Shown: one piece after another, positions 9,570 to 19,748 of the stretch | How positions within the stretch are numbered: position 1 is the stretch's first letter | How the letters are laid out: each line of letters starts with the position of its first letter | Source of the DNA: Bacillus sp. MRMR6 | Lineage (GTDB): Bacteria > Bacillota > Bacilli > Bacillales > Cytobacillaceae | Length of the DNA stretch: 64,000 nucleotides | Direction of reading: 5' to 3' | Assembly (NCBI RefSeq): GCF_001940785.1 | Contig: NZ_MSLS01000002.1 | Coordinates: 195,077-259,076 of the forward strand | The notes under the pieces: generated by a model | Database searches by the model: none | What the model was told of the DNA's origin: nothing | The model's input: the letters and a program-made list of their open reading frames with translations, nothing else | Translations under genes and position numbers: made by a program

Positions 9570-11345
9570 ATGTACGGTAGATCATTTTTCTGCGGTGAGG
9601 TTCCCGAGACCGCAATTGGGGAAGAAGTAACATTAAAAGGCTGGGTTCAAAAACGCCGGGATCTAGGAGGTCTCATTTTCATCGACCTTCGTGACCGTAC
9701 AGGAATTGTTCAGGTTGTTTTTAATCCAGATACATCAAAGGATGCTCTGGAAATAGCTGAAAGTATTCGGAATGAATATGTTCTTGATATTCAAGGGAAA
9801 GTGGTGGCACGTGATACTTCTACAGTGAACCCAAACTTAAAAACGGGAACAATTGAAGTGTATGTTGAAAAGGTAACCATCATCAACGAGGCAAAAACAC
9901 CCCCGTTTATGATTTCTAATAAAACAGATGCTTCAGAAGATGTCCGTCTAAAATATCGCTATTTAGATTTCAGACGTCCGGCTATTTTTGAAACATTAAA
10001 AATGCGCCACCAAGTAACAAAGAAAATCAGAGACTTCTTAGATTCTGAAGGCTTCTTAGATATCGAAACACCTATTTTAACAAAAAGTACACCAGAAGGC
10101 GCTCGTGACTACTTAGTTCCAAGCCGAGTTCATCCTGGTGAGTTTTATGCATTGCCGCAATCACCGCAATTATTTAAGCAGCTACTTATGGTAGGCGGCA
10201 TTGAGCGTTACTACCAAATTGCCCGCTGTTTCCGGGACGAAGACTTGCGTGCAGACCGTCAGCCTGAATTTACACAAATTGATATTGAAACAAGCTTCTT
10301 AAGTCAAGAAGATATTATGAGCATGATGGAAAGTATGATGACTGGATTAATGAAGGAAGTAAAAGGTGTTGATATTCCAGCAGCTTTCCCAAGATTGTCC
10401 TACGATGAAGCAATGAGCCGATTTGGTTCTGACAAGCCGGATACCCGTTTTGGCCTTGAACTTGTGGACCTTTCAGAGATTGTACAAGATTCTGGCTTTA
10501 AAGTATTTTCCGCTGCAGTTGCAAATGGCGGGCAAGTGAAAGCAATCAATGTTAAAGGTGCTGCTGATAAGTATTCACGTAAGGATATTGATGCTTTAAC
10601 AGAGTTTGTTGCGGTGTATGGTGCCAAAGGCTTAGCTTGGCTTAAGGTAGATGCAGAAGGACTAAAAGGACCAATTGCTAAATTCTTTGCTGGCGAAGAA
10701 GCGAATGCCCTCGTTTCTACTTTAGAAGCGACAGACGGTGATTTATTGTTATTTGTCGCTGACAAGAAGAATGTTGTGGCCGACGCCCTTGGTGCCCTGA
10801 GAATGAGGCTAGGTAAAGAATTAGAATTAATTGATCAAAGCCTGTTCCAATTCTTATGGATAACGGATTGGCCGCTTTTAGAGTATGATGAGGAGGAAGG
10901 CCGTTATTATGCGGCGCATCATCCATTTACGATGCCTGTTAGAGAAGACCTAGAATTTTTGGATTCTGACCCTTCAAAAGTGCGTGCCCAAGCCTATGAC
11001 CTTGTTCTGAACGGTTATGAACTTGGTGGCGGTTCACTAAGAATTTTTGAACGCGCGGTTCAGGAAAAAATGTTTAGTATTCTTGGCTTCACTCCAGAGG
11101 AAGCAAAGGAACAATTCGGATTCCTATTAAATGCATTTGAATATGGTACACCGCCACATGGCGGGATTGCGCTAGGCTTAGACCGTCTCGTTATGCTCCT
11201 TGCTGGCAGCACAAACTTAAGGGACACCATCGCGTTTCCGAAGACGGCTAGTGCAAGCTGTTTGTTGACAAATGCGCCAGGAGAAGTATCAGAGGCACAA
11301 TTAAAAGAACTCAATTTGTCACTAAATCTACCAAATAAAGGGTAA
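9570..11345 (+). CDS. aspS: Aspartyl-tRNA synthetase
   Basis: AspRS charges tRNA-Asp. In order there are an N-terminal OB-fold anticodon domain ([20 protein letters not shown]), the class II core with motif 2 ([18 protein letters not shown]), the bacterial GAD insertion, and motif 3 ([15 protein letters not shown]). At 591 residues it has the bacterial-type length. AAGGAG precedes the ATG. It is co-transcribed with hisS under the T-box. Confidence 0.97.
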   Translation: MYGRSFFCGEVPETAIGEEVTLKGWVQKRRDLGGLIFIDLRDRTGIVQVVFNPDTSKDALEIAESIRNEYVLDIQGKVVARDTSTVNPNLKTGTIEVYVEKVTIINEAKTPPFMISNKTDASEDVRLKYRYLDFRRPAIFETLKMRHQVTKKIRDFLDSEGFLDIETPILTKSTPEGARDYLVPSRVHPGEFYALPQSPQLFKQLLMVGGIERYYQIARCFRDEDLRADRQPEFTQIDIETSFLSQEDIMSMMESMMTGLMKEVKGVDIPAAFPRLSYDEAMSRFGSDKPDTRFGLELVDLSEIVQDSGFKVFSAAVANGGQVKAINVKGAADKYSRKDIDALTEFVAVYGAKGLAWLKVDAEGLKGPIAKFFAGEEANALVSTLEATDGDLLLFVADKKNVVADALGALRMRLGKELELIDQSLFQFLWITDWPLLEYDEEEGRYYAAHHPFTMPVREDLEFLDSDPSKVRAQAYDLVLNGYELGGGSLRIFERAVQEKMFSILGFTPEEAKEQFGFLLNAFEYGTPPHGGIALGLDRLVMLLAGSTNLRDTIAFPKTASASCLLTNAPGEVSEAQLKELNLSLNLPNKG

Positions 11346-11365
11346 TGAAACGCTTTCATAAATAC

Positions 11366-11394
11366 TTGATGGGCTTTCGATTTTATGTTATTAT
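11366..11394 (+). promoter_or_regulatory. Promoter of 6S RNA
   Basis: TTGATG and TATTAT are separated by 17 bases and lie just before the 6S RNA closing stem. The expected start is near 11401. Confidence 0.65.
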
Positions 11395-11400
11395 AAAACC

Positions 11401-11607
11401 AATCAATAAGTGTCCTGAAATGTGCGTTGTATTACCTAACTTTTGACCAACATTATTTCTTCGGGAGTCTTTAGTTTCCTGGTTGCGTAAATGCCCCAAC
11501 CTATACGGTAAAAGGGACTTACAAATACCAAGAACAGGACACCCACCTGCTCAGATGCGGGATCAAAAGAAGGAACTAAGAGCGACGGCATCATTGGGAC
11601 CCTTATA
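11401..11607 (+). ncRNA. ssrS: 6S RNA (6S-1/BsrA type)
   Basis: 6S RNA mimics an open promoter and binds sigma-A RNA polymerase in stationary phase. The closing stem pairs ATAAG-TGTCC (11406-11415) with GGGAC-C-CTTAT (11596-11606). An inner helix pairs CTTTTGA with TCAAAAG around the central bubble. Bacillus 6S signature segments such as CTTCGGGAG and ACACCCACCTGCT are present. Its place between aspS and tcdA (yrvM) is that of B. subtilis bsrA. The exact 3' end is inferred from the stem. Confidence 0.9.
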
Positions 11608-11647
11608 AAAATAGTCTCCTGCATAGCAGGGGGCTATTTTTATTTTT
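11608..11647 (+). terminator. Terminator of 6S RNA
   Basis: AAATAGTCTCCTGC pairs with GCAGGGGGCTATTT over a 3-base loop, followed by a T-rich tail, directly after the 6S closing stem. Confidence 0.85.
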
Positions 11648-11771
11648 TGTGGATTATTTATACAATTCCTATTAGGATACTTGTTTTTATAGATAGGTAT
11701 GTTATATTTTTTTAGGGTAAATGATAATGATAGATAATAAAATGAATTCGAACTGAAATATGGAGGATCCT

Positions 11772-12542
11772 ATGCTGCATCAATTTTCTCGTAATGAACT
11801 TGCCATTGGAAAAGAAGGACTAGATAAAATGAAAAACAGCACGGTTGCTGTTTTAGGAATTGGGGGCGTCGGGTCCTTTGCTGCCGAAGCACTGGCCCGT
11901 TCAGGTGTAGGACGTTTAGTGTTGGTGGACAAGGATAATGTTGATATAACCAATGTAAACCGCCAGCTTATTGCACTACTTTCCACTGTGGGAAAACCAA
12001 AAGCGGACCTTATGAAAGAGCGAATCAAGGATATTAATCCTGATTGTGAAGTCATCGCTTTGAAAATGTTTTATACAGAAGAGACATTTGAAGAATTTTT
12101 TAGTTACGGTTTAGACTTTGTGGTTGATGCTTCTGATACCATTATCTATAAAATTCACTTAATGAAAGAATGCCTAAAGAGGAAGATCCCAATCATTTCA
12201 AGTATGGGTGCTGCTAATAAAATGGATCCAACACGCTTCCGCATTGCTGATATATCAAAAACTCACACAGACCCACTTGCAAAGGTTATTCGGACTAAAC
12301 TGCGTAAAGATCGAATCCTTAAGGGAATTCCAGTTGTCTTTTCTGATGAAAGCCCAATTGTGATTCGCGAGGATGTTCGGAAAGAAGTAGGGAATGAAAA
12401 TGCCCCAATTCGTAAGGCCCAAATGCCACCTTCATCAAATGCTTTTGTACCATCTGCTTGTGGACTCATTATGGCAAGCTATGTTGTTAAAGAAATACTC
12501 TCTGACATCAAAATAAACCGAGTATCTGATGAGAAAAAATAA
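11772..12542 (+). CDS. tcdA: tRNA threonylcarbamoyladenosine dehydratase
   Basis: TcdA uses ATP to cyclise t6A37 to ct6A on ANN-decoding tRNAs. It is an E1-like Rossmann protein: nucleotide loop GIGGVGSFAAEALARSG near residue 30, VDKDNVDITNVNRQ, then a conserved PSACG segment near the C-terminus. I start it at 11772, where GGAGG has normal spacing and MLHQFSRNELA matches YrvM. The in-frame ATG at 11760 lies before that ribosome site. Length is 256 residues. Confidence 0.94.
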   Translation: MLHQFSRNELAIGKEGLDKMKNSTVAVLGIGGVGSFAAEALARSGVGRLVLVDKDNVDITNVNRQLIALLSTVGKPKADLMKERIKDINPDCEVIALKMFYTEETFEEFFSYGLDFVVDASDTIIYKIHLMKECLKRKIPIISSMGAANKMDPTRFRIADISKTHTDPLAKVIRTKLRKDRILKGIPVVFSDESPIVIREDVRKEVGNENAPIRKAQMPPSSNAFVPSACGLIMASYVVKEILSDIKINRVSDEKK

Positions 12543-12548
12543 TTCGAG

Positions 12549-12579
12549 AATCCTGGACATAAATGTTCGGGATTTTTTT
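12549..12579 (+). terminator. Terminator after tcdA
   Basis: AATCCTGGACA pairs with TGTTCGGGATT (two G-T pairs), followed by seven Ts. Confidence 0.85.
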
Positions 12580-12612
12580 GTTTTTTGGGGTACTAGAAGG
12601 GGCTATTCGAAT

Positions 12613-12654
12613 AAGTGACCTGATTAAGAAAAACTCCAGCCAAAGAGGTCACTT
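12613..12654. repeat. Inverted repeat upstream of ABC pair
   Basis: Perfect 9-bp arms AAGTGACCT and AGGTCACTT are separated by 24 bases, about 100 bases before the ABC gene pair. It could be an operator or a transcribed hairpin; no known regulator is recognised. Confidence 0.45.
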
Positions 12655-12754
12655 AAAACCCGTATAGGAACAGAGCCATATTTTTAAGGAAAATTCACCT
12701 ATTATAAGGTACACTTTTTACAGGAGAAAAATGGCATGAGAGGGGAGCAATACG

Positions 12755-13681
12755 TTGGAATCCATTATTACACTAAAAGATGTCACAAAAGTAATCAAAG
12801 GCAGAACTATTATAGATGAAATTAGTTTTGAGGTTTATAAAGGAGAGGTTTTTGGCTTCCTCGGCCCTAATGGTGCTGGTAAAACAACAACGATTCGCAT
12901 GATAGTCGGGCTTATGGGCGTTACCTCCGGCGATATCATCATTGATGGTTCAAGTATCCAAACCAAGTTTGAAGATGCGGTGAGACCGATAGGGGCAATC
13001 GTTGAAAACCCAGAAATGTACAAATTTTTAAGCGGGCAGCAAAATCTTGTTCATTATGCGCGGATGACAAAAGGAATCACGAAGGAAAAAATCAGTGAAG
13101 TCGTGGAGCTCGTTGGCTTAACAGACCGGATTCATGATAAGGTTAAAACCTACTCTTTAGGGATGAGGCAGAGATTAGGCTTAGCTCAATGCCTATTACA
13201 TGATCCGAAGGTGCTAATATTAGATGAACCAACCAATGGTCTAGACCCAGCGGGTATAAGAGAAATTCGTGATCATATCCGTTTTCTTGCAAGAGAAAAA
13301 GGGATGGCCGTTATTGTTTCCAGCCACATGCTTTCAGAAATGGAAATGATGTGTGACCGGATTGGCATTATCCAAAATGGAAAACTGGTCGATGTCCAGT
13401 TGGTCGAAGATTTTGTACAAGATAAGGACGCACGTTTTGAATTTGAGGTACTCCCTATTGACAAGGCGTTGCTAGTCCTGCAAACCAGCTATCCTTCTAT
13501 TGCAGCTAATCGTTCTCGAAACGGAATAATTGTTGAAATAACGAAGTCAGAAGTGCCAAAGCTTGTTAACTTGTTTGTTTCAGAGGATATTGAGATTTTT
13601 GGTATAAAGGAAGTTTCAAAAACATTGGAAGACCGCTTCCTTGAAGTTACGGGAGACAAGGGGGTAGAAAACAATGGTTAA
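12755..13681 (+). CDS. ABC transporter ATP-binding protein (BcrA-like)
   Basis: This is the ATPase subunit of an ABC-2 type exporter. Walker A GPNGAGKT is at residues 37-44, the signature LGMRQRLG near 135, Walker B VLILDEPTNGLDP near 152, and the switch SSHM near 188. The C-terminal 90 residues fit the bacitracin/lantibiotic exporter class. The TTG start is supported by GGGGAG. It overlaps the permease by 8 bases. No sensor kinase or regulator is adjacent, and the substrate is unknown. B. subtilis has no such pair at this position. Confidence 0.9.
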   Translation: MESIITLKDVTKVIKGRTIIDEISFEVYKGEVFGFLGPNGAGKTTTIRMIVGLMGVTSGDIIIDGSSIQTKFEDAVRPIGAIVENPEMYKFLSGQQNLVHYARMTKGITKEKISEVVELVGLTDRIHDKVKTYSLGMRQRLGLAQCLLHDPKVLILDEPTNGLDPAGIREIRDHIRFLAREKGMAVIVSSHMLSEMEMMCDRIGIIQNGKLVDVQLVEDFVQDKDARFEFEVLPIDKALLVLQTSYPSIAANRSRNGIIVEITKSEVPKLVNLFVSEDIEIFGIKEVSKTLEDRFLEVTGDKGVENNG

Positions 13682-14627
13682 TTTAATACGAAATGAATGG
13701 ATGAAAGTTTTCAGAAGAACCGGAACGTATGTCATGATCGGAATTGTCTTGCTGATCATAGCAGTCAGCAGTGGTTTTATTAAATACCAAGACGTAAGTG
13801 CGATTCCAAATCAGGAAGAGGGAAATTGGAAACAGGTGCTTCAGCAAGAGAATCAAGCTTTACAAAGACAGCTGGAATCAAGTCGAGTGAAGATGGAGCA
13901 GGATTATTATAAACAGCAAATTGCGATAAATGAATACCGGCTAGAGCATGACATTCCTTTTCGGGAAAAATATAATGTCTGGACGTTTGTAAAAGAAAGC
14001 TCTGAGTTAATTTTACTAGCGGGAGTCTTTACAATTATTATTTCCTCAGGGATCGTTGCAAGTGAGTTTAACTGGGGGACAATCAAGTTACTATTAATTC
14101 GGCCGATTAATCGAACGAAGATCTTATTATCAAAATATATTATGGTATTATTGTTTGCCATATTTATGTTGGTCGTTTTGTTTGGGTTTTCCGCTCTCGT
14201 CGGAGCCATCCTCTTCGGTGCGCCGGCAAGCCCGCTTCCTTATTTAAATTATGTAGATGGAAAAGTAGTAGAGCAAAACATCGTTGTTCATTTATTCATT
14301 CACTATGGGCTGAGCTCAGTTGAAATGATCATGCTAGCCACAATGGCGTTCATGATTTCATCTGTTTTTAGGAGCGGCTCGATCGCAATTGGACTGTCAT
14401 TATTCTTAATGTTTACCGGTTCCACCTTTACTGCAATTATTTCCTTAAGGTATGATTGGGCCAAATACAGCTTATTTGCAAATACCAATCTAATGCAATA
14501 TGTAGAAGGTGCTCCACTTGTCGAGGGGATGACAATGTCGTTCTCCCTCATCATGCTGTTCATTTATTTTTCGATTTTTCAGCTATTGGCATTCCTTGTG
14601 TTTAAAAAGCGGGATGTAGCTGCTTAG
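13674..14627 (+). CDS. ABC-2 family permease
   Basis: This 317-residue membrane partner of the preceding ATPase has one N-terminal membrane segment (about 16-33), a charged extracytoplasmic region rich in Gln and Glu (about 40-105), and five further segments. The pattern is typical of ABC-2 subunits with a large first loop. The motif ASEFNWGTIKLLLIRPINR near residue 130 is the conserved coupling region. The start overlaps the ATPase gene, so the two subunits are probably made in step. Substrate unknown. Confidence 0.88.
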   Translation: MVNLIRNEWMKVFRRTGTYVMIGIVLLIIAVSSGFIKYQDVSAIPNQEEGNWKQVLQQENQALQRQLESSRVKMEQDYYKQQIAINEYRLEHDIPFREKYNVWTFVKESSELILLAGVFTIIISSGIVASEFNWGTIKLLLIRPINRTKILLSKYIMVLLFAIFMLVVLFGFSALVGAILFGAPASPLPYLNYVDGKVVEQNIVVHLFIHYGLSSVEMIMLATMAFMISSVFRSGSIAIGLSLFLMFTGSTFTAIISLRYDWAKYSLFANTNLMQYVEGAPLVEGMTMSFSLIMLFIYFSIFQLLAFLVFKKRDVAA

Positions 14628-14638
14628 TTGACGAAAAA

Positions 14639-14680
14639 AAGTAACCTCCAGTAATTGTGCTTGAGGTTACTTTTTTTTTT
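14639..14680 (+). terminator. Terminator after ABC pair
   Basis: AAGTAACCTC pairs with GAGGTTACTT, followed by about ten Ts. Confidence 0.9.
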
Positions 14681-14686
14681 CGGCCT

Positions 14687-14752
14687 ATTAGGAAGGTATA
14701 ATAAAAACTATGGCACTCGCCTTAAGGACCTGGCGAATGCTAAGTTTTTCTC
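14687..14752. repeat. REP-like hairpin repeat, copy 1
   Basis: An imperfect palindrome (GGCACTCGCC, loop, GGCGAATGC) is flanked by AAAAAC and GTTTTTCT, with ATTAGGAAGGTATAA before it. Related copies are at 50044-50096 and 61828-61930. This copy overlaps the 3' end of rarA and supplies its last codons and stop. Confidence 0.8.
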
Positions 14753-16011
14753 ATCAGCTTTTCATAGACCATGGCTAGTGCTTGTTCAAATTTACCGGTT
14801 TTCTTTGGTACATAGTATTTCTTGTGCTTCAACCGGTCTGGCAGGTATTGCTGTGGGACCCAGCCTGATTCATAATCATGTGGAAATAAGTAATCAATCC
14901 CTCTGCCGAGTTCCCTCGCCCCTTTATAATGGGCATCTCGCAGGTGGTCTGGAACTTCCCCAAGGATACCTTTTTGAATATCAGCCAGGGCAGCATCAAT
15001 GGCGGAGATGGCTGAATTTGATTTCGGTGATAGGCATAATTCAATTACAGCATTGGCAAGAGGGATTCTCCCCTCTGGAAAACCGATTCTTTCACAGGTT
15101 TCAATTGCGGCTAGGGTTCTAGCTCCAGCTTGAGGATTAGCCAGGCCCACATCTTCGTAGGCAATAACCAGCAACCTGCGACTAATACTAATCAGGTCGC
15201 CTGCTTCTATTAATCTCCCAAGATAATGTAATGCTGCATTCACATCACTTCCGCGAATCGATTTTTGGAATGCGGATAGCACGTCGTAATGACCATCACC
15301 ATCTTTATCGGACCCGAGGCTCTTCTTTTGCATACACTCTTCAGCAGTATGCAGACTAATATGAGTAATAGTGTCTTCGTCACGATCAGTAGAAAGAACT
15401 GCAAGCTCAAGGGCATTCAAAGAACTTCTAACATCACCGTTTGAGGCATTAGCAAAATGCTGCAAAGCTTCTTCTGAAATTTCGATCTTATCTCTACCAA
15501 AGCCCCGCTCCTCATCTGCCATTGCCCGGAGAAGTGCTTGTTTAATTTCATCTGCTGTAAGCGGCTTTAGCTCGAAGATTTGGCAGCGGCTGCGGATTGC
15601 GGGATTGATGGCGTGATAGGGATTGCTCGTTGTCGCTCCAATTAGGGTAATCATGCCATTCTCCAAGTAGGGAAGGAGGAAATCCTGTTTTCCCTTATCC
15701 AGGCGATGCACTTCATCTAACAATAAGATGACCTTCCCAGACATTTTCGCCTCAGCTGCCACAACTTCCAAGTCCTTCTTATTATTCGTGACCGCATTAA
15801 GCGTTCGAAAAGCGTATTTCGTACTGCCGGCAATCGCGCTGGCTATGGAGGTCTTGCCGATTCCAGGGGGACCATAAAGAATCATGGATGTTAGTTGTTT
15901 CGCCTTTACCATTCGGGCAATAATTTTATCATCAGCTACTAAATGCTGTTGTCCGACTACTTCTTCAATTGTTCTTGGCCGCATTCGAAATGCGAGTGGT
16001 TTTTGTTGCAT
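14740..16011 (-). CDS. rarA: Replication-associated recombination protein A
   Basis: RarA (MgsA, YrvN) is an AAA+ ATPase acting at stalled replication forks. Walker A GPPGIGKT is at residues 47-54 and Walker B LLLDEVHRL near 96-104, followed by sensor motifs (GATTSNPY) and the C-terminal oligomerisation domain. It has 423 residues. The ATG at 16011 has GGAGAG 7 bases upstream; the ATG at 16026 does not. The final residues (RKT-stop) are encoded by a dispersed hairpin repeat. It is divergent from cymR. Confidence 0.95.
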   Translation of the reverse strand: MQQKPLAFRMRPRTIEEVVGQQHLVADDKIIARMVKAKQLTSMILYGPPGIGKTSIASAIAGSTKYAFRTLNAVTNNKKDLEVVAAEAKMSGKVILLLDEVHRLDKGKQDFLLPYLENGMITLIGATTSNPYHAINPAIRSRCQIFELKPLTADEIKQALLRAMADEERGFGRDKIEISEEALQHFANASNGDVRSSLNALELAVLSTDRDEDTITHISLHTAEECMQKKSLGSDKDGDGHYDVLSAFQKSIRGSDVNAALHYLGRLIEAGDLISISRRLLVIAYEDVGLANPQAGARTLAAIETCERIGFPEGRIPLANAVIELCLSPKSNSAISAIDAALADIQKGILGEVPDHLRDAHYKGARELGRGIDYLFPHDYESGWVPQQYLPDRLKHKKYYVPKKTGKFEQALAMVYEKLMRKT

Positions 16012-16092
16012 AACAAATCTCTCCACATATATAAATGATTTGATTCTACTCTATCATGTTCTCTTCAAAAAGCATATTAAAGTACAATATGC

Positions 16093-16098
16093 TATAAT
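16093..16098 (+). promoter_or_regulatory. -10 box of cymR
   Basis: A consensus TATAAT lies 75 bases before cymR. No good -35 box stands at 16-18 bases, so the promoter is weak or activator-dependent. Confidence 0.4.
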
Positions 16099-16173
16099 AG
16101 CTAATGCCTATCAAGTTACTGTGTATTTAACATCAAACAAAAAATTTTTAAAAATATAAAGAGGTGCTGTAAA

Positions 16174-16593
16174 ATGAGAATTTCTACAAAGGGAAGGTAC
16201 GGTCTTACGATTATGATCGAACTGGCAAAAAATCATGGTGAAGGTCCAACATCACTAAAAGCTATTGCCCAGGCTAACCAATTATCAGAGCATTACCTTG
16301 AGCAATTAATTGCACCCTTACGAAACGCTGGTTTAGTGAAAAGTATCCGCGGGGCATACGGGGGTTATATTCTGGCAGATGCACCGACTAGCATTACCGC
16401 TGGTGATGTCATTCGTGTCCTTGAAGGACCGATCACACTTGTCGAAGGAATTGAAGATGAGGAGCCGGCACAGCGCGAACTTTGGATCCGCATCCGTGAT
16501 GCCATCAAAGGGGTTCTCGACAATACAACGCTTGAAGACCTTTCTAGCCACAGCGAAGACGGAGAAGTCGACGGTTATATGTTTTATATTTAA
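16174..16593 (+). CDS. cymR: Rrf2-family cysteine metabolism repressor CymR
   Basis: CymR is the master repressor of cystine uptake and cysteine synthesis; in Bacillus it works in complex with CysK. The 139-residue protein is an Rrf2 winged helix: MRISTKGRYGLTIMIELA at the start and SEHYLEQLIAPLRNAGLV as recognition region. It has no cysteines, so it is not an iron-sulfur sensor like IscR. GAGGTG precedes the ATG. It heads the group with yrvO and mnmA, as in B. subtilis. Confidence 0.94.
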   Translation: MRISTKGRYGLTIMIELAKNHGEGPTSLKAIAQANQLSEHYLEQLIAPLRNAGLVKSIRGAYGGYILADAPTSITAGDVIRVLEGPITLVEGIEDEEPAQRELWIRIRDAIKGVLDNTTLEDLSSHSEDGEVDGYMFYI

Positions 16594-16635
16594 TGGTTAT
16601 GCATAATAAGGATTATTTAGATTGAAGGTGGAAAT

Positions 16636-18935
<2,300 letters not shown>

Positions 18936-18939
18936 ACTT

Positions 18940-18970
18940 TCCCTGATTCCAAACCGGAGTCAGGGATTTT
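18940..18970 (+). terminator. Terminator after mnmA
   Basis: TCCCTGATTCC pairs with GGAGTCAGGGA (one mismatch) and a T-rich tail follows. It closes cymR-yrvO-mnmA. Confidence 0.85.
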
Positions 18971-19064
18971 TAACGATATCTTTATCCCATATAGAAACCT
19001 AAATTGACCATTAGAAACCCAGTTAAATATGTTATACTCTCAATTAGAACGGAGTGAAGAAGAA

Positions 19065-19718
19065 ATGGATAAAAACCAATTAGGTGTACAATACATGCAA
19101 GAAGGTAAGTGGGAAGAGGCGGCGAAAATCTTCAATGAATTAATTGAAGAGAATCCGGTAGATCCAATTGCCTATATCAATTTTGGAAACGTATTATCTG
19201 CCGTAGGCGACGATGATAAAGCCTTGAAATTCTATGAGCGTGCCATTCAATTAGACGATTCAGCGGCAGTAGCCTATTATAGTGCGGGAAACATCTATTT
19301 TAGCAACGAACAATTAGACCAAGCTAAAAAGATGTTTGAGACTGCGATGAAAAAAGGACTAGAAACAAGTGATAATTACTTTATGCTAGGGTTAACGCTT
19401 GTTCAGATGGAGCAAGGGAAATTTGCTCTTCCTTATTTACAAAGAAGTGTTGAACTGAGTGAAGACGATGCTGAAGCACGCTTTCAATATGGGCTCTGTC
19501 TTGCACAGCTTGAGCTGATCGATGAAGCGATTGTCCAATTAGAAAAATGTGTTGAATTGGATTCAGAGCATTCGGATGCTTTTTATAATATAGGTGTTTG
19601 TTATGCTTTCAAGGAAAACGGAGCGAAGGCATTGGAGATGTTCAATCTGGCACTTGAGATCCAGCCAGATCACCTGTTGGCAGGTCATGCGAAGAAACTA
19701 ATCGAAAAAAATCAATAA
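19065..19718 (+). CDS. yrrB: TPR-repeat protein YrrB
   Basis: The 217-residue protein is made almost wholly of tetratricopeptide repeats: about six 34-residue units such as PIAYINFGNVLSAVGDDDKA. It is expected to be a cytoplasmic scaffold. The start at 19065 has GGAGTG upstream; the ATG at 19029 has none. recD2 follows after 30 bases, as in B. subtilis. The partner protein is unknown. Confidence 0.9.
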   Translation: MDKNQLGVQYMQEGKWEEAAKIFNELIEENPVDPIAYINFGNVLSAVGDDDKALKFYERAIQLDDSAAVAYYSAGNIYFSNEQLDQAKKMFETAMKKGLETSDNYFMLGLTLVQMEQGKFALPYLQRSVELSEDDAEARFQYGLCLAQLELIDEAIVQLEKCVELDSEHSDAFYNIGVCYAFKENGAKALEMFNLALEIQPDHLLAGHAKKLIEKNQ

Positions 19719-19748
19719 TATAAGACTGCAATGAAAGGAGGGAGTCAC

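Noticed and set aside
11345..11358. Catabolite-responsive element (cre) after aspS
   Set aside because: ATGAAACGCTTTCAT is palindromic but one base shorter than the cre consensus, whose spacing is strict.
11719..11741. Fur-type box upstream of tcdA
   Set aside because: AATGATAATGATAGATAATAA resembles repeated GATAAT units but lacks the inverted half-site, and tcdA is not an iron gene.
14655..15122. 155-codon ORF antisense to rarA
   Set aside because: It lies opposite the well-conserved rarA frame, has no ribosome site and resembles no family.
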